From the NCBI RefSeq assembly GCF_008831285.2, contig NC_045141.1, forward strand, positions 16,106,106 to 16,170,105: a DNA stretch of 64,000 bases, read 5' to 3'. The notes under the pieces are model-generated. The model saw only the letters and a list, made by a program, of their open reading frames with translations, made no database searches and was not told where the DNA came from. Of the stretch, positions 1-12,654 are shown in pieces (positions within the stretch are counted from its first letter, which is position 1; each line of letters opens with the position of its first letter). A program made the position numbers and the translations under genes. Origin of the DNA: Nymphaea colorata. Its lineage: Eukaryota; Streptophyta; Magnoliopsida; Nymphaeales; Nymphaeaceae.

Positions 1-2165
1 GAGTGTCAGTTGATCTGGCCAAGGTAGAAGTTGTTCAACAATGAAATGTGCCAAACAATGTGACCAAAATAAGAAGTTTTCTTGGTTTGGCATGTTATTA
101 CAGGAAGTTTATTAAGAATTTCTCGAGAATTGCAACCCCAATAACTAAAATGCTTCAGAAGGGAGTGAAATTTACGTGGACAGATGATGTCAGAAGAGTT
201 TCCAGATGTTGAAAGATAGTTTGACAAGTGCTCCAATTCTAACACTACCAAAATGGAGAAAAGAGATTGTGGTATTTATTGATGCTTCAGGAACAGGTTA
301 TGGAGCCGTGCTTATGCAAGGAGATAAAGTCATAGCATATGCCTCTAGACAACTAAAACAACACGAGAAGAACTATCCAACACATGATTTGGAATTAGGA
401 GCAGAAGTATTTGCATTAAAAATATGGAAACATTATCTCTATGGTGTGGAATTTGAAGTATTTTCTAACCACAAATCTCTCGAATATTTGTTCTCGCAGA
501 ATGAATTGGACGTAAGATAGAGAAGATGGTTGGAATATCTTAAAGATTATGACTTTGAGATAAAGTATCATCCCGGAAAGGTCAATGTGGTAGCTGATGC
601 ACTCAGTAGAAAGGTGCCTGCTAAAGCTAGTGGGCTATTAATGCAAACATGGAATTTGGTAGAAGACTTTGAAAAATGGCATCCATTGCGAGATGATAAT
701 GGAAAGGTGAAGTGTGCAGGAATAATTCGAGATAGTTTCCTTGATGAAATCATTGAGAAACAAAAACAGAGCCCGGAATATGCGAAGTGAAAACTTGAGT
801 GTCACAAGAAAGAAGAAACTCCTTATTTTGAGGACGAGGATGGATCTGTGTGGTTCAATGGTAGATTGTGGGTTCCGAATGATCCAGAAGTGAAGAACAA
901 GTTGCTGGAAGAGGCACACAAGACAAGATACACCATACATCCAGGAAGCACAAAGATGTATCAAAATTTAAGGATAAACTTTTGGTGGCCAGGAATGAAG
1001 AAAGAGATTGCTGAGCTCGTCTCACGATGCTTGGTGTGTCAACAGGTTAAAGTGGAACATCAGAAACCAGGTGGTTTGATGCAACAGATAGAAATTCCTC
1101 AATGGAAATGGGAAGACATCACCATGGACTTCGTAGTGGGGTTACCACGTACTCGACGAAAACACGATGCTATTTGGGTAGTGGTAGACCGCCTAACTAA
1201 GTCTGCACATTTTCTTCCGATCAAGATTTCACAATCACTAGAAAGTCTGGCAGATTTGTATGTGGATGAAATTGTGAGACTTCATGGAATCCCTAAATCA
1301 ATAATCTCTGACAGAGATCCAAGATTTACATCCAAGTTTTTGGCGAAGGTTACAGGAAGCGTTGGGAACAAATTTGAAACTGAGTACAACCTTTCATCCG
1401 CAGACAGATGGACAGTCTGAGCGAACCATCCAGACTCTTGAAGATATGTTAAGAGCTTGTGTTTTGCAGTGGAAGGGTGAATGGGATAAACATGTGAAGT
1501 TGGCCGAATTTGCCTACAACAACAGCTATCACTCTAGCATTGGAATGGCCCCGTTTGAAGCTCATTATTGCCGACCTTGTAGATCACCATCGTGTTGGAC
1601 TGAGATAGGAGACAACAAGATTGAAGATCCTTTAGTAATACAACATTATACTGATCAAGTCAACATGATTAGAAAGAAATTATTGTCTGCCAAAGTCGAC
1701 AAAAGAGTTATGCAGACCAACGACGAAGAGAGCTAGCTTTTGAAGCAGGAGATCATGTTTTTATCAAGATATCACCCACTAAAAGTGTTTTTCGATTCAG
1801 AAAGAAAGGAAAATTGAGTCCAAGATACATTGGTCCATTCGAGATTCTGAAAAAAATTGGAGTGGTGGCATATCGAATTGCACTTCCACCACAATATAGT
1901 CATGTTCATCCAGTATTTCATGTGTCGATGCTAAGGAAATATGTACCTGATCATTCGCATGTGATAGACTACGAAGAGGTTGATTTGCAAGATGACATGA
2001 CAACAGATGAAAAGCCACTTCGGGTCATAGACCGAAAGGAGCATGTGTTGCGAAAGAAGACTATCCCACTAGTTCAAGTGGAATGGTAACATCATGGGAT
2101 CAAAGAATGTACGTGGGAACCAGAAGAGGGCATGAGAAACAGTTATCCCCAATTGTTTCAATAAG
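1..2165 (+). pseudogene. Ty3/gypsy retrotransposon polyprotein relic (RT end, RNase H, integrase, chromodomain)
   Basis: This is the 3' part of a gypsy pol gene and it runs off the left edge of the window. In order one can read the end of reverse transcriptase (the RSFLGLA and YYRKF stretch, about 80-190), RNase H ([13 protein letters not shown] near 280-320 and the ADALSRK box near 595), the integrase HHCC finger (HPGSTKMYQNL, then CLVCQQ, about 920-1040), the integrase core (TMDFVVGLP and [11 protein letters not shown], about 1120-1340) and a C-terminal chromodomain-like tail (CTWEPEE near 2107). The tail and the long LTR fit the Tekay/Del clade; this is a family-level judgement. The frame is broken by in-frame stops at 518-520 and 788-790, a frame change near 1370-1420 that separates the third catalytic acidic residue of integrase, another near 1735, and a stop at 2087-2089. 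The copy cannot encode a working polyprotein. Confidence 0.93.
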
Positions 2166-2201
2166 GTACCTTTAAATTTCGAGGACGAAATTTCTTAAAT
2201 A

Positions 2202-5032
2202 TGGGCAGGCAATTCTAAACGTAGATTTAAATGATAATGGAAACTGCCAACTTGATCATAAGGAGAGGCAGTTATGAAAGAAAACGGATGATTTCCTAAC
2301 TGAAAGGAAAAAAAAAAAAAAATGAGAAGGGAAATCAAGAGGCTGTTTCCTTGCTTGTGAGAAACTGAAAAAAATGGGTATAGCAATAAGGGAGGCTCGT
2401 AGATGGTTATTTAACCTCATTTTCCAGAAATTGATCACCCCCTTTTTGCCGCAGCCATTGAGGAGAACGTCCAATAGCAAGGAATTTGAGGGAAAGAGGG
2501 AGAAAGAGAGAGATCGATCTTCATCTTTGCTCTCTTGTGGTTGAGATTAAGGAACGGGGTTGTTGCTGAAAATCAATCTCGATTAACAGGTATGAGAAAT
2601 TTCAGTTATGAATAGAGCATGAAGCCGTGTATTTCAGATTTCTTATAGAATCTATGTCTATGTGGATCTATGTATTTTTATGCATAAATATGAATCTATG
2701 CATGAGTTATAGTTATGGATGAGACATAAGCCTTGGTATTCTTGCTTGATTTCTGGTGGATAGATATAGTTATATTCATGTTATAATAATGAATCTCTAT
2801 ATTTATATGCCTAGATGTGAATCCTCGGTAAGGTGTTTTTGATGCACGATATTAAGCATGCTAGATACAGATATGCAGTGGTTGTGTGTATTTTCATTTG
2901 ATCTGTGAGAAACGGAGACTACATCCAACGTTAAATCAAAGCATGCATATCTGCGATAAGGGCTGCATCAGAAAATTTAAACCGACTACAAAAAAAAATA
3001 TATATATATCAGAACCCTCACGAAGGGTCTGGCCATAATGTATGCAACAAAAATATGAAGGAGGAAGACTCGGTGGCCTTCCCGGACCTTCTGTCATACG
3101 AAACAGAAAACAAACAAAAGAAGGGCAGTCCGAGGCTTCGCCGGCAGAGGGCAGGCTTGCTCTGCTCGTCTTAAGTTAAACCTAAACTCAGTAACAAATA
3201 AGAGAAAGGGAAGGAAGTGCCGCCATCAATGAGCGGAATCAGTCGCTCGTCTCTCCCGTAGTTGCAGCAGAGGCGATTTGGGGAAAGAGATTAACACGAC
3301 ATTGAAGACGCAGGCTTCCTCCTGTCGCTCCTCCTTGCTGCCGATTTATCCACGTCGCAATAAAAGTGGGACCGAAGAGAGACGCATCTGGTTCGGGAGG
3401 TCATCTTCCTCACAGTGGTAGAGTGGAGAAAAAGAAAACGAGAGCAGAGGAGGCGGCGGCAGTTGGGAGCGTCGGACGGACGGCAGGCGCAGCAGCGGAA
3501 AGCCAAAAGCTAGACCTCGCGCGAGACGGAGAACTTTCCCTCTCTGGTTTTGATTGAGGAAGAACGGTGGAAGCCACCGTCGGTCGAACGAAAGGAAGGA
3601 GGCTCGTGAGGAGAGAGAAAACGCAGGCGTCAAATGAAAGAAAAACGAGCGTCGTTCATTTTTATATCAAGTTGGAAAATTTTCAAAACGGGTCCACTAA
3701 TTAGCAAAATATTCATATAAGCTGTTATACATTTTATAACTTCCATGCCGCAACATTTTTGCTAAAAACCTCTTCAAAAAGAGGCTTGCGAAAGTGTTTT
3801 TCAGAAGGAAACAGATATTTAATATGAAATTTCGTTTCGGTACCCTTTAAGTTTTTATAAATTGCCAAAGGGTAGTTTTCTAAACTAAAGATGAAAAGTT
3901 ATGTGTTATTGCTCGTTGATGCTCCTAATGGTGTTTAAAATTTCAAAAAGATGGTCCTGAAATCAATTTCGAAAAGTTGAAGAGGAAAGTCACGTTTGAA
4001 GTATAAATTCTCTTACCTTTGAATGGTTATTTTATTTGAGAATTCTTGGCGTGATAGTTCGTATGTTGTTTATGTGTTTTGAGGCCATTATCAAAAAAAT
4101 GGTTTATTGTTTCTGTCTGAGAAACCGAGCCTGAAGGCGGTTTCTGTGAGAGGTACTAGACGATGTCTAGTATTGGTAAACCCTCACTTTTGAAATTCGA
4201 AGGCGAAACGTGGACTTTGTGTGATGGTTTATGCGAGTGCGAGCTTTCTGTTTTACCCAGTGTTTGGTTTCGTTCCGGGAGGTAGTGGTCACACTCCTCT
4301 GGCTGTACTGGAGGGCCCACAGGGTATTGGGCGGCACAAGGGCCCGGGGTACTGCTGCTGTGTTGGGAGAGAGACATCTCCTGGTCCCTCAAACCGGGTT
4401 CCTAGAGGGGCCATGCTGCTGCAGCGGCGATCTGGGATATCTCAGGAGGCTTCACTTCAGGTACCCTCGATCCGTTGGATCGCCTGGTGATGATATGTTT
4501 TGTTCTGCCTGTGAGTTGTGCCCACGAGGATTTCTGTTGCTCGACACGATGACCATGACATTGTCAGAGAACCACGGTTGGAAGCCTACGAAATTTTGGA
4601 GGTTGTGCACACCTCGTTCTGTCATTGATGATGTGATGTAACTCTGATATGTGCTAAGTTTTGGAAAACTTATGGTTGTAGTTCATAAGGCCTTTTTTTG
4701 GAATTGTTTACGAAACTAAATATTATTTTGGGCCATGTTCCATTCATGGCTGGATTTTCTCATACTCAGAGGAATTCTGACCCTTCTTTCTATCTACAGG
4801 TAGTCCTTGATAGATTTTGGCGTTGGAGCGACGACCCTGGGTCTTGTGATGGACGGGCATTGGCAATCTGGACACTGCGTCGGTTTTGGGGACTTGTGTT
4901 TATTTTTGTTTGGGTCCAAGTATTTTATTATTGAAATAAAACAATGTCTTATGTTATGGTCATGACTCAATATTGCTTCCGCTATTATAGAAATGAAAGA
5001 AAATTTTTGGTGTCAAAAATTGGGTCGTGACA
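2202..5032 (+). mobile_element. 3' LTR of the Ty3/gypsy element, with an atypical internal block
   Basis: The coding relic is followed by the sequence GAGGACGAAATTTCTT (2181-2196), which sits just before the polypurine tract and LTR in many chromodomain gypsy elements. The LTR probably opens at TG at 2202 and closes at ...GGTCGTGACA, ending at 5032, giving TG...CA ends and about 2.8 kb. Long LTRs are usual in the Tekay/Del clade. The 5' LTR lies outside the window, so neither the exact ends nor a target duplication can be checked. A TATA-like stretch near 2408 followed by a GA-rich leader may be the element promoter. The part from about 3000 to 3650 differs in composition and is listed separately. 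The boundaries are inferred. Confidence 0.6.
3000..3650 (-). other. GC-rich promoter/leader-like block inside the LTR
   Basis: This block is far richer in GC than the LTR on either side. On the minus strand it looks like a gene front: a TATA-like ATATAAAAATGA near 3656-3667, then a long CT-rich leader, then a short open stretch with ATG near 3436. None of the short frames here resembles a family I know. It may be a captured host gene fragment, a nested element, or simply the LTR's own regulatory region. I did not find terminal repeats or a target duplication around it. Confidence 0.35.
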
Positions 5033-5047
5033 GCAGCACAATACCTT

Positions 5048-5463
5048 GGGTTTGTTGGAATAGGTGGAACTGTATTGTACATATAGAACTCTAGTTCAAA
5101 TTTTCTGAAAAGTTCCATATAAAACAAATGTGGAACTATTAGTTCCGGGAGTTTAGGGAGAGAGATACAAAACCTTAATACCAGTATTAAAGTTCCACCT
5201 GGAACTTTAATGCTGAAACAATTTTTTTGACTGTTATATTCCTTCCCTTTCCCCTTTCTTGCATGTCTTTTTAGTTGAAGTGGTTTTTTAGTTTTATTAT
5301 ATACAAACATGGAACTAAAATGCCTGGAACAAAAGTTTTCGCCCATCCAACAAAATAGGACAATTAGAAGGTGATACAAACCTTTCATAAAAATGTATCC
5401 GGTACTAAATACCTAGCATTTTCGTGCTTGAGTATTTAGTTCCACCTATTCAAACTCAAACGG
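5048..5463. mobile_element. MITE-like element with inverted termini
   Basis: The left end (about 5048-5073) carries GGAATAGGTGGAACT. The right end (about 5437-5463) carries its complement, AGTTCCACCTATTC, preceded by further inverted matches. The interior is AT-rich and has several GGAACT/AGTTCC motifs but no coding capacity. Size and structure fit a non-autonomous DNA transposon. I could not define a target-site duplication, so the exact ends and superfamily are open. It begins only about 15 bp after the gypsy LTR. Confidence 0.55.
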
Positions 5464-5939
5464 CCCTGGAGGTAGAGGAAATTGGTAAAGGCTTTCCACT
5501 TTTTTTTCGGGCCAGCGGGTTATTAAATCTCAACTTGAGGTATCATTTCAAATACCAAGACATTTCTCAGGCAAATTTACAATTTTATAGCACCCTATGT
5601 GCAAACTTACCACTGTTCTGAAGGGCCGGTTGTGTGCGATATTTATGACACTTTTTCTTCGTCGGAGTTTGTCGCTCGTCTTGTGCAGGGAGATGTTCAT
5701 TTTGTCATTCGGCTGCGGCGACATCATCCTTCTTTTGCGGCTAAGTGATGGTGCTATTCCGTCCTTCCACTCTCTTCTCACCTCTTTTATTTAGTTTTTG
5801 TGAATTGTATTGTAATCTTTTGCTTCTATTTTACGGTTTATTTTTGTAATTAAAAAATTTGTTGTCTTTAATTTGTTATCTTTAATTTGTTATCTAAAGA
5901 CTTTTTGTTTCTAAATTTTCATTTCTCTCTAAAAAAATG

Positions 5940-6275
5940 ACATGTCAAACTACAAAAGGTCAGCTCCAAATTAAAGGCAATGTTACGTGCCTGATTCAGC
6001 ATTGATTCAGCATCGTATGGAACCTAAAAACCAAAGAGGCACATCAGTAATACCATCAATCAATCTGTATCGTATCAATCATAAAAACTCTCTCTCTCTC
6101 TCTCTAAATCAGGCCAAAGAAATGGCAGGTCAAACTACTAAAGGGGAGCTTCAAATTAAAGGCAATGGTATCGGTATCCAATTCAGGATCGTATCGGAAC
6201 CCTAAAAAAAATGACGCACATCTCCTATACCATCAATCCGTATCAGGTCGCATCAATCGCAAAAAATTAATTAAA
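5940..6275. repeat. Diverged tandem duplication, ~185 bp unit, two copies
   Basis: Copy one (about 5940-6110) and copy two (about 6122-6275) share the order GTCAAACTAC, CAAATTAAAGGCAATG, a GATTCAG/ATTCAGG and CGTAT block, GGAACC, and an ATACCATCAATC block followed by CGTATCA. The offset is 185 bp. A short (CT)n run (about 6090-6107) separates the two. There is no coding potential. It may be a fragment of a longer satellite-like family. Confidence 0.7.
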
Positions 6276-8160
6276 ACAGATTAATGTCTTTTGCTGTTCT
6301 TATCAGGGAGACCAATTTGGCCGATACTTTAAAGCGGCCGTTTCGGGACTTCTGGTCATGAGGCCCGCACTCTCCAGTATATCGATCTCTGGGCAAATGA
6401 AAATTTTGTTGGGTGCAGAGAACTCAACCACTTCATTGATTTGATAATTCACGCAACAAGTTGCTCCGCTTGTCCGTAAAAAGTTTCTACCGTCATGTGG
6501 CGGCTCTGAGCTTTGACAACTTCCAGTGGCACATGCTCCTTCACGTGTTTGGTTATAACTGAGATGCATTTACTTTTATTTACTTTCCACGTTCTTAGAT
6601 CCACGGGCGTTATATATGCTTGGACGAGGAACCATTGTTTATTTTATAATTTTGAGAGAAGTCATAAAGGGTGCATTGATCAATTTTAAATATTTTACAT
6701 GGTTTTATAAACTTTAACGAAAATAAAAATAAGGCATGGAGTAGGTAACGCTAACACTAAGAAGATCGATCCAGCTTAATGTTTGCGGTTCGTGAGAAAT
6801 ACTCAACTCCTCCAACTAGTGTTTCCTTTTATTATTCTTTAAGAGTTGACACTTTAAATTCAAAACAAAAACTGACCGCTTACGATAAGTAAGACTGGCA
6901 GAGCAAAATTTCCTGCTCCTGCTTGTTGCCAAAATTTGTTAGCAAGTATGTCTTGAGAGAGAAGGAAGTAAGCTTACGACTAAAATGGAAAAGAAAGAGG
7001 ACGAATTCGAACTGGTTTATCTTTCGTCCATTGGGGATCTGAACTTTCTTGGGTTGGAAAAGTAAAAATATCAGTTCAAATTGAATTCTACTTGCCCCAT
7101 GGAAAGTCCATTGCTCAATCTAATTAGAACACGGAAGTCAGCTACGAGCTTACCTGCTCCGGATCCCAGCCGGTTGACGTCCCAAACCAAATCCACCAGC
7201 GAGCAAAATTCCATTGATGAGACGGCGCGTCCATCGCTTGGCCGGCAGCGTCAACTCAGGACAACGAACAAGTGGAAACCCATGTGTATCTTCCTTTTTT
7301 TTTTCTTTCTTTATACATTTATTTATTGAAATTGTTCTTCGGAGTCAGTAGCTACCATGTTCTGTGTATTAGGTTATTGGACGACAAAGTTGACATACCA
7401 CGCTCCATTGCATATGTTTCATACCAAAAAATGGCAGAAGAGAAGAGAGGAGGAAAAGTAAAACCAAAGAGAATTTTTCTACTCTCGGGCCCCACCTTTT
7501 AGGTCTAGTCTCAAAAGCCGAAACCATGTTTTTGAGTTTGTCAAAAGGGTCTCGTCGATCGGGGAGCAGTCAAAATGAGGACCTATCATGGGTAGATTTC
7601 AGGCCTGTATTAGAAAATCATTTAGAAATACTAGGCCTCTTTTTGGAATTGTAAAGTGTAGGGCCTTGATTGCCGATTTCCAGAGAAACAAAAGAGGAAA
7701 AAGTAGGCAGGGAGATGGGTCGCTGTCCCTAAGCTCAGCCCAAACTTTTTGACAACGGTGCGGCGCTTTGTCAAATCTTTGACTGCATTTACTCAAGTGG
7801 ATGAAGGGGACGTGCATTGGGGAGACTGCTGGACCAACATCCCCAGAAGCCAGAACCGCACCTGTGGACTTTGGACGTTAGGAGCAGGCCCACCTTCTTA
7901 GAGTGAATGGGCTCTGGCCTGACCCACTCATCTTGTTTGACCCAAGTGGGTTTGATGGCGTGGACCCATTACTATCCTGCAATCGGATTTAACCAGGGTT
8001 CTTAAAAAGCTAGTATAGGTCGCATCAGTGACAAACATGATGAATCACGAGAGAAATGGGGAAAATTTTCATTTATGACAGTAATAAAAGAACAAGATAG
8101 TGTGGGTAACTTATGTGGGTATTCACAGAAAAAAAAAAACCTGATCCAGAGATTTTTCTG
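6276..8160. other. Intergenic stretch without recognisable genes
   Basis: The longest open frame is 88 codons on the minus strand (6303-6569) and resembles nothing I know. 7600-7670 contains a short AGGCC-bounded stretch that could be a decayed transposon end. The last 150 bp are the likely 3' untranslated region of the WAK-like kinase gene, whose stop codon is at 8161-8163 on the minus strand. Confidence 0.5.
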
Positions 8161-10723
8161 TCACTGAACGACGTTGTCCAACAGGCTGCTCGATGAAGGA
8201 GAGCTCTGCTCACTGAACCAGGACTCCTGAACGGACAATGGGGACATCTCATTTTCCGCAGGGATCCCGAGCACCGTGTGAGGAACAACAAGGTTGATGT
8301 TGCCAGTGTGTTTCACCATGGATGGCAGTTGAGACCTTGCTGATGACATTGAAGAGCAGGGAGACAGCTCGTGTTTATTGTCGTTGAAGCTGAACCTGAT
8401 GTTGTCGAGCTCGACCGCTACCTCGAGCATCGACGGTCTCATATCCCTGTGGAAGGCAAGGCACCTAAAAGCAAGCTCTGCCACCTTATGAACAGTTGAA
8501 AGGGTCCATGCATCCTTCTGTGGCTCTAGAAGCGGGTCGATTATGTCCTCGACGCGTCCCTTTCCAATTTTATCGATCGCTAACGCAGCCAAGTTGATCT
8601 CATTGTTGCTCCTAGAGAAATCTACCACCTTCATAGCAGTTATGATCTCCACAAGGACCACACCGAAGCTATAAACATCACTTTTGTCTGAAAGGTGAAA
8701 GTTTTGGTGGTACTGAGGATCTAGATAGCCAGGGGTCCCTTGTGGAGCTGTGGAGATATGAGATGTTTCTGTGGAAACCATTCTTGACAGACCGAAATCT
8801 GCAACTTTCGACTTGAAATTGTAATCTAAGAGGATGTTGCTGGATTTAATGTCTCTGTGGTAGATTGGTGGGTCTATCGCAGAGTGGAGATGAGCAATGG
8901 CGTGTGCAGTTTCAGCTGCAATTTCCAACCTTATAGGCCAAGAGAGGCCTTCACCTCTCTCTCGCTGTAAATGCTGTGCAAGAGTTCCATTGGGCATAAA
9001 CTCATAGACAAGAATCTGCTCGCCTCGATCGACGCACCACCCTAAGAGCCGAACCAGGTTGGGGTGGCTGACTGATGACAGAAGTTTGATTTCATTCATA
9101 AACGGTTCAATTCCATCCATATCCCTATGTCTGATCTTCTTAATTGCTACCCATTCATCATTGTGCAGTTTTCCTGCATAGACTGTGCCATATGCCCCTG
9201 TGCCTAGCCTCTGTTTTTCTGAGAAACCAGTTGTAGCTTTGTCTATCTCTTTGTAGGTATATAATGGAACGGTGAAAGAACCAGCTGCTTTAGACAACAG
9301 GTGTTTTGCACTCATTCGGGACTTTCTAGATGAACGTCGCCGCCGGAGGCAGAAGAATAGGACGCCAACCAAAGCCATCACTAACGCTCCCGCTACCAGG
9401 CCTTGAAAGCAGACAAGAAACAGAGTCATTTGCCACATTTTCAAGCAGCCCAAGACATTAAAACAATGAAGGTCCAAATATGAAAACGAAACATGATTCA
9501 ACACTTGATACGTAACGGTGTGCTATTTGCGGATGAACAACACAATCAGCATAAAGATGGCAACAATAAGATTAAATTCATTGAAGTAAAACTTCGACTA
9601 CAGCAGAATTATTAAACTGGGGAAAACGCAAGAAAATGACTACTCCCTTAATTGAAGTCAAGGCTCAAAATGAAGGGGCGAAAGTTCATATTCAGGAAAG
9701 ATTTAAGCAACAGATGGTTACCGATCAAAGAATTTGTTGAGGCAATCTGAGGCAGAATTAATTACTAGTAGAACAAATTCCCAAAAGTGATGACAGGCTT
9801 GTAGAGCAATACCTCCAATAAGAACTCCAATTCTGGCAGTACCCCCGCATCGGCCGGACATGTATTTTGATGGATTGCATGACGAAGAAACTATCAACAA
9901 GGACGATTAAGAGCAGTAAGTTAAACCAAATCCAATGTGGAACTCACAGAGACAAATATACAAACGAAGAACACCGAACGAATTAAACGACACCATATCC
10001 AGCGGCTAACTTACTTTTCTGGCACCCATCACCATCAACGAATCCATCTCCGACGAACCCTTCTTTGCACTTGCAAATAAAACCACGCCGACCGGTGGCC
10101 GGAGACTTGATGTGTGAGCAATTGGAATTCAGGGAACACGCCGAGCAGTTTATGTTCTCCAGCCACCATCCGACTTCCACCGTCTGAAAGTCGAGAGACT
10201 TCGCTGGCATTGCTAGATCATCCAGGGTGAGGGATGACAACAATTTCTCACATTCCAAACCCGAAACCAGGGACTTGTTGACGAACCCGCCGGAATCATC
10301 CGAGAAACAACTGACGTTCACCAAAGGACAGCCGATTCCGAGGCGTTCAGTGATCAGAGGGCCCGAAAGGACGCAGTTGGAGACTAGGGAACGGCAGTTA
10401 CTCAACAGGAGGCCATTTTGGCTCGTCAGGGCGTACGATGGTCCGAAGAAGTCTCGCCAGTGTTGAAATGGGCGGCTGCAATTCATTGGGAACTCAAGTA
10501 TGACACTATCTGCGGTGAAATTGAGGACAGGGAGTCCATGGAAGGTGATGTGATCTTCTTGACAGAGTAATTTAACCGGGCATTCGCCTGAGAATCCAAA
10601 CGGGTAAGGGACGTTTCTTGAGCCGCATCTGCGATTGCAGTTCTGAACGGCGATAGACGGCAGAAGGAGAGCGTCAAATACAATGATAAGGACGATCGTT
10701 TCCAATCTTATTGGCTTCATCAT
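8161..10723 (-). CDS. WAKL14: Wall-associated receptor kinase-like protein, WAKL14 type
   Basis: This encodes a plasma-membrane receptor kinase with a wall-facing ectodomain. Three exons are inferred: 10015-10723, 9813-9890 and 8161-9401. Introns are 124 bp (donor GTAAGT) and 411 bp. The total is 2028 nt, 675 aa. The start is taken at the ATG at 10723, which puts a clean hydrophobic signal peptide at residues 1-25; an upstream in-frame ATG at 10774 would place a polar stretch before it. The cysteine-rich galacturonan-binding-type domain opens with CNRRCGSRNVPYPFGF. A second cysteine cluster ends near residue 236, and CNPSKYMSGRCGG (241-253) precedes the membrane helix (about 257-281). The kinase (about 322-600) has LGTGAYGTVY, Lys350, Glu366, HRDIKSSN with Asp446, and DFG at 464, so it is an active-looking RD kinase. 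Known family members bind pectin fragments; the ligand here is unknown. The overall match to Arabidopsis WAKL14 is from memory. Confidence 0.92.
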
Positions 10724-11660
10724 TGCTGGCGAGGATTCGATTAAAAACTTAATTTTTAGGCCACAAATGAACATCGAAGCTTCATTTTTCGGCTAAAAAC
10801 AGATCAGAGAAAAAAGGAAATATTATTCAAGAATGAGATCAACTGAGGAAATTTGCAAGTTTCGGGGTTTCGTTAGAGAAAGCGCGAAGCTCGCTTTTGT
10901 CAGGGAAGACTGCCGGAAATCCTCAGATAACCAGACTATCAACTGAAGCTTATCAGAAACGAAGGCTGAAGCCTTTAGAAGCAACGGAATTCTCCCCGAC
11001 TTTGAAAAGAACAACAGTTTCCCGACACCGATCGAACCTAGGGAACTTCCGGAAAGCAAGAAAGAAAGAAAGAAAAACCGAAACTTTTTATCGGGAACTC
11101 GCCCGAAGCACGATTTTTCACTTTCCGGCCTAAAATGATTGTAAAACACCAAAAGGAACCAAATGTTTCCGGCCAAATCTCCAGCAGAGACAAGGACAAC
11201 CAGAAGACGGCAGAAACAGACCAGCAAACTCTCCGCCGTCGTATCCCTCGCCTGAACAAAACGAAAAGCTCCAAAAATCCGAGTCCGGAAAAAAAAAACG
11301 CCTAAACGGAAAAACAAAAGAAAAATGAAAATCTCTCCTTCGACTCTTTCTTCCTCCTCCTCACCGCAACACCTCAGGCTCTGGAGAACCGCCGGCGGAG
11401 AAGATCGCCGGGAGATCGGCCTCTCGCTTCAGAGACGGAGAAAATCCTTCGTCTTCGCCAAGAAAAAACCCCGCAACATCTCCAGACTTCACGCCAATAA
11501 CGCGTCTGAACGCCCGCGCGGCGATCACTCGGCTAAAATACGAAGAAATGCCGCTGGCGAATTTAAGGAAGAGGACGCGAGAGTTCAGTAGCCCGCGGAC
11601 TCCACATTTTCTTTTTCTCCTCCCCTCTGCCTTTTTAATTTTTTTAAATTATTTTCTCCT
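10724..11660 (-). promoter_or_regulatory. Probable 5' leader of the WAK-like kinase gene
   Basis: From the predicted TATA box near 11.69 kb to the start codon there are about 930 bp with no long conserved frame. The part nearest the TATA box (11330-11600) is GC-rich and purine/pyrimidine biased, as plant leaders often are. The part nearest the ATG is AT-rich. A leader this long may contain an intron; a GTGAGG donor-like site on the minus strand near 11360 and a T-rich stretch ending in AG near 11305 are candidates. This is inference from sequence only. Confidence 0.4.
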
Positions 11661-11682
11661 CCTCTGTTTTCTTCGCTCTCCA

Positions 11683-11693
11683 TTATTTATAGC
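11683..11693 (-). promoter_or_regulatory. TATA box for the WAK-like kinase gene
   Basis: Minus-strand sequence CTATAAATAATGG sits directly upstream of the GC-rich leader and in the right orientation for the kinase gene. Transcription would start around 11650-11660. Confidence 0.45.
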
Positions 11694-11879
11694 CCGCGCG
11701 GTCCGTGGGCGGTCTAGGGTTTGACATTAATCAATAAATAAATAAATAAAAAGTGCTTTTCGTATATATTTATTGTTGATTTCATCAATTAAATGATGTC
11801 ACGGGAGACGTTCTCGTTGTTCCCGTGTCCTTTCCTCTGTTTTTATTTCTTTCTTTTCCTATAATTTCTGAAAAAGAAA

Positions 11880-12240
11880 TTCCTCATGTCAACGTCGTGT
11901 CCTCGGTAATGGATCGAGTTTGGATCCAATATGAGACCGAACTGCTCGAAAAAATTCGAATTAAGAAGTTAAATCGGATCGAATATAGATTTGGATTTGA
12001 ATTCAACTTCAAATAAATCTTTTATATCCGCTATTTATACATTTGCAAAGTTGGTTTTTAACGCATTTGAATACTGTTGTGCACCTAAAAGTAGGATTTG
12101 AATTTGGGTATCAAAATAAAAAATCGCACTTGGATGAAATTCCGAATCCAAAGTAAAATTAAAGTTTGAATATCAAAATCTGCTCTGATTTTATAACATT
12201 TCCCTAATTAAATCGGCTGGCTCGAATTCATGTTTGACAT
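11880..12240. repeat. Fragment of a GATTTGGATT-rich MITE family
   Basis: The stretch is dominated by GGATTTGAATTC / AAATCGGATCGAA words, like the complete elements at 55126-55495 and 56172-56491. It ends in GTTTGACAT, close to their TGACATCCCTA terminus, and then runs into a short (AT)n tract (12241-12266). The left terminus is not recognisable. Confidence 0.45.
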
Positions 12241-12266
12241 TATATATATATATATATATATATATT

Positions 12267-12640
12267 AGGAAAATAATTTACCAAAAAAATGCAAATATTT
12301 TTTTCTTTTACATTAAAATGCTGACATTTAAATAAGGAATCTCGAAAGCACCAAGTGCTCCCCAAAATGCCAACTTACTGATAAAAAAAAAATACAGGGA
12401 AAGAGATGCCGGTGCCGATCATGGACCTGTATATGACAAAATTCATAAACCAATGCCTGTCAACAAGAATATGACAGTAAATTATTCATAAATTATAAAC
12501 TTTGTTTGAGGCCAGATCGGACACATGAAATTTCCGCTAATCATGTTTGGCCCCATCCGTTATTGGATCCGTGTGAATCCAACCCAAATGCTGGGGCACC
12601 TTTTTGTGTGTCACTTGGAGATATTGATTTGGATCCACAA
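12267..12640. other. Intergenic stretch, nothing recognised
   Basis: AT-rich sequence with short open frames only. No repeat or gene signature was seen between the (AT)n tract and the SINE-like repeat. Confidence 0.4.
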
Positions 12641-12654
12641 AGTCTTACGTCCAG

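Noticed and set aside
3291-3633. Short overlapping frames in the GC-rich block as genes
   Set aside because: None exceeds 95 codons and none resembles a known protein. High GC content lowers stop frequency and creates such frames.
10823-11317. 164-codon minus-strand frame upstream of the WAK-like kinase
   Set aside because: It lies in the predicted leader, has a composition unlike a folded protein and resembles nothing known. It is more likely leader or leader intron.
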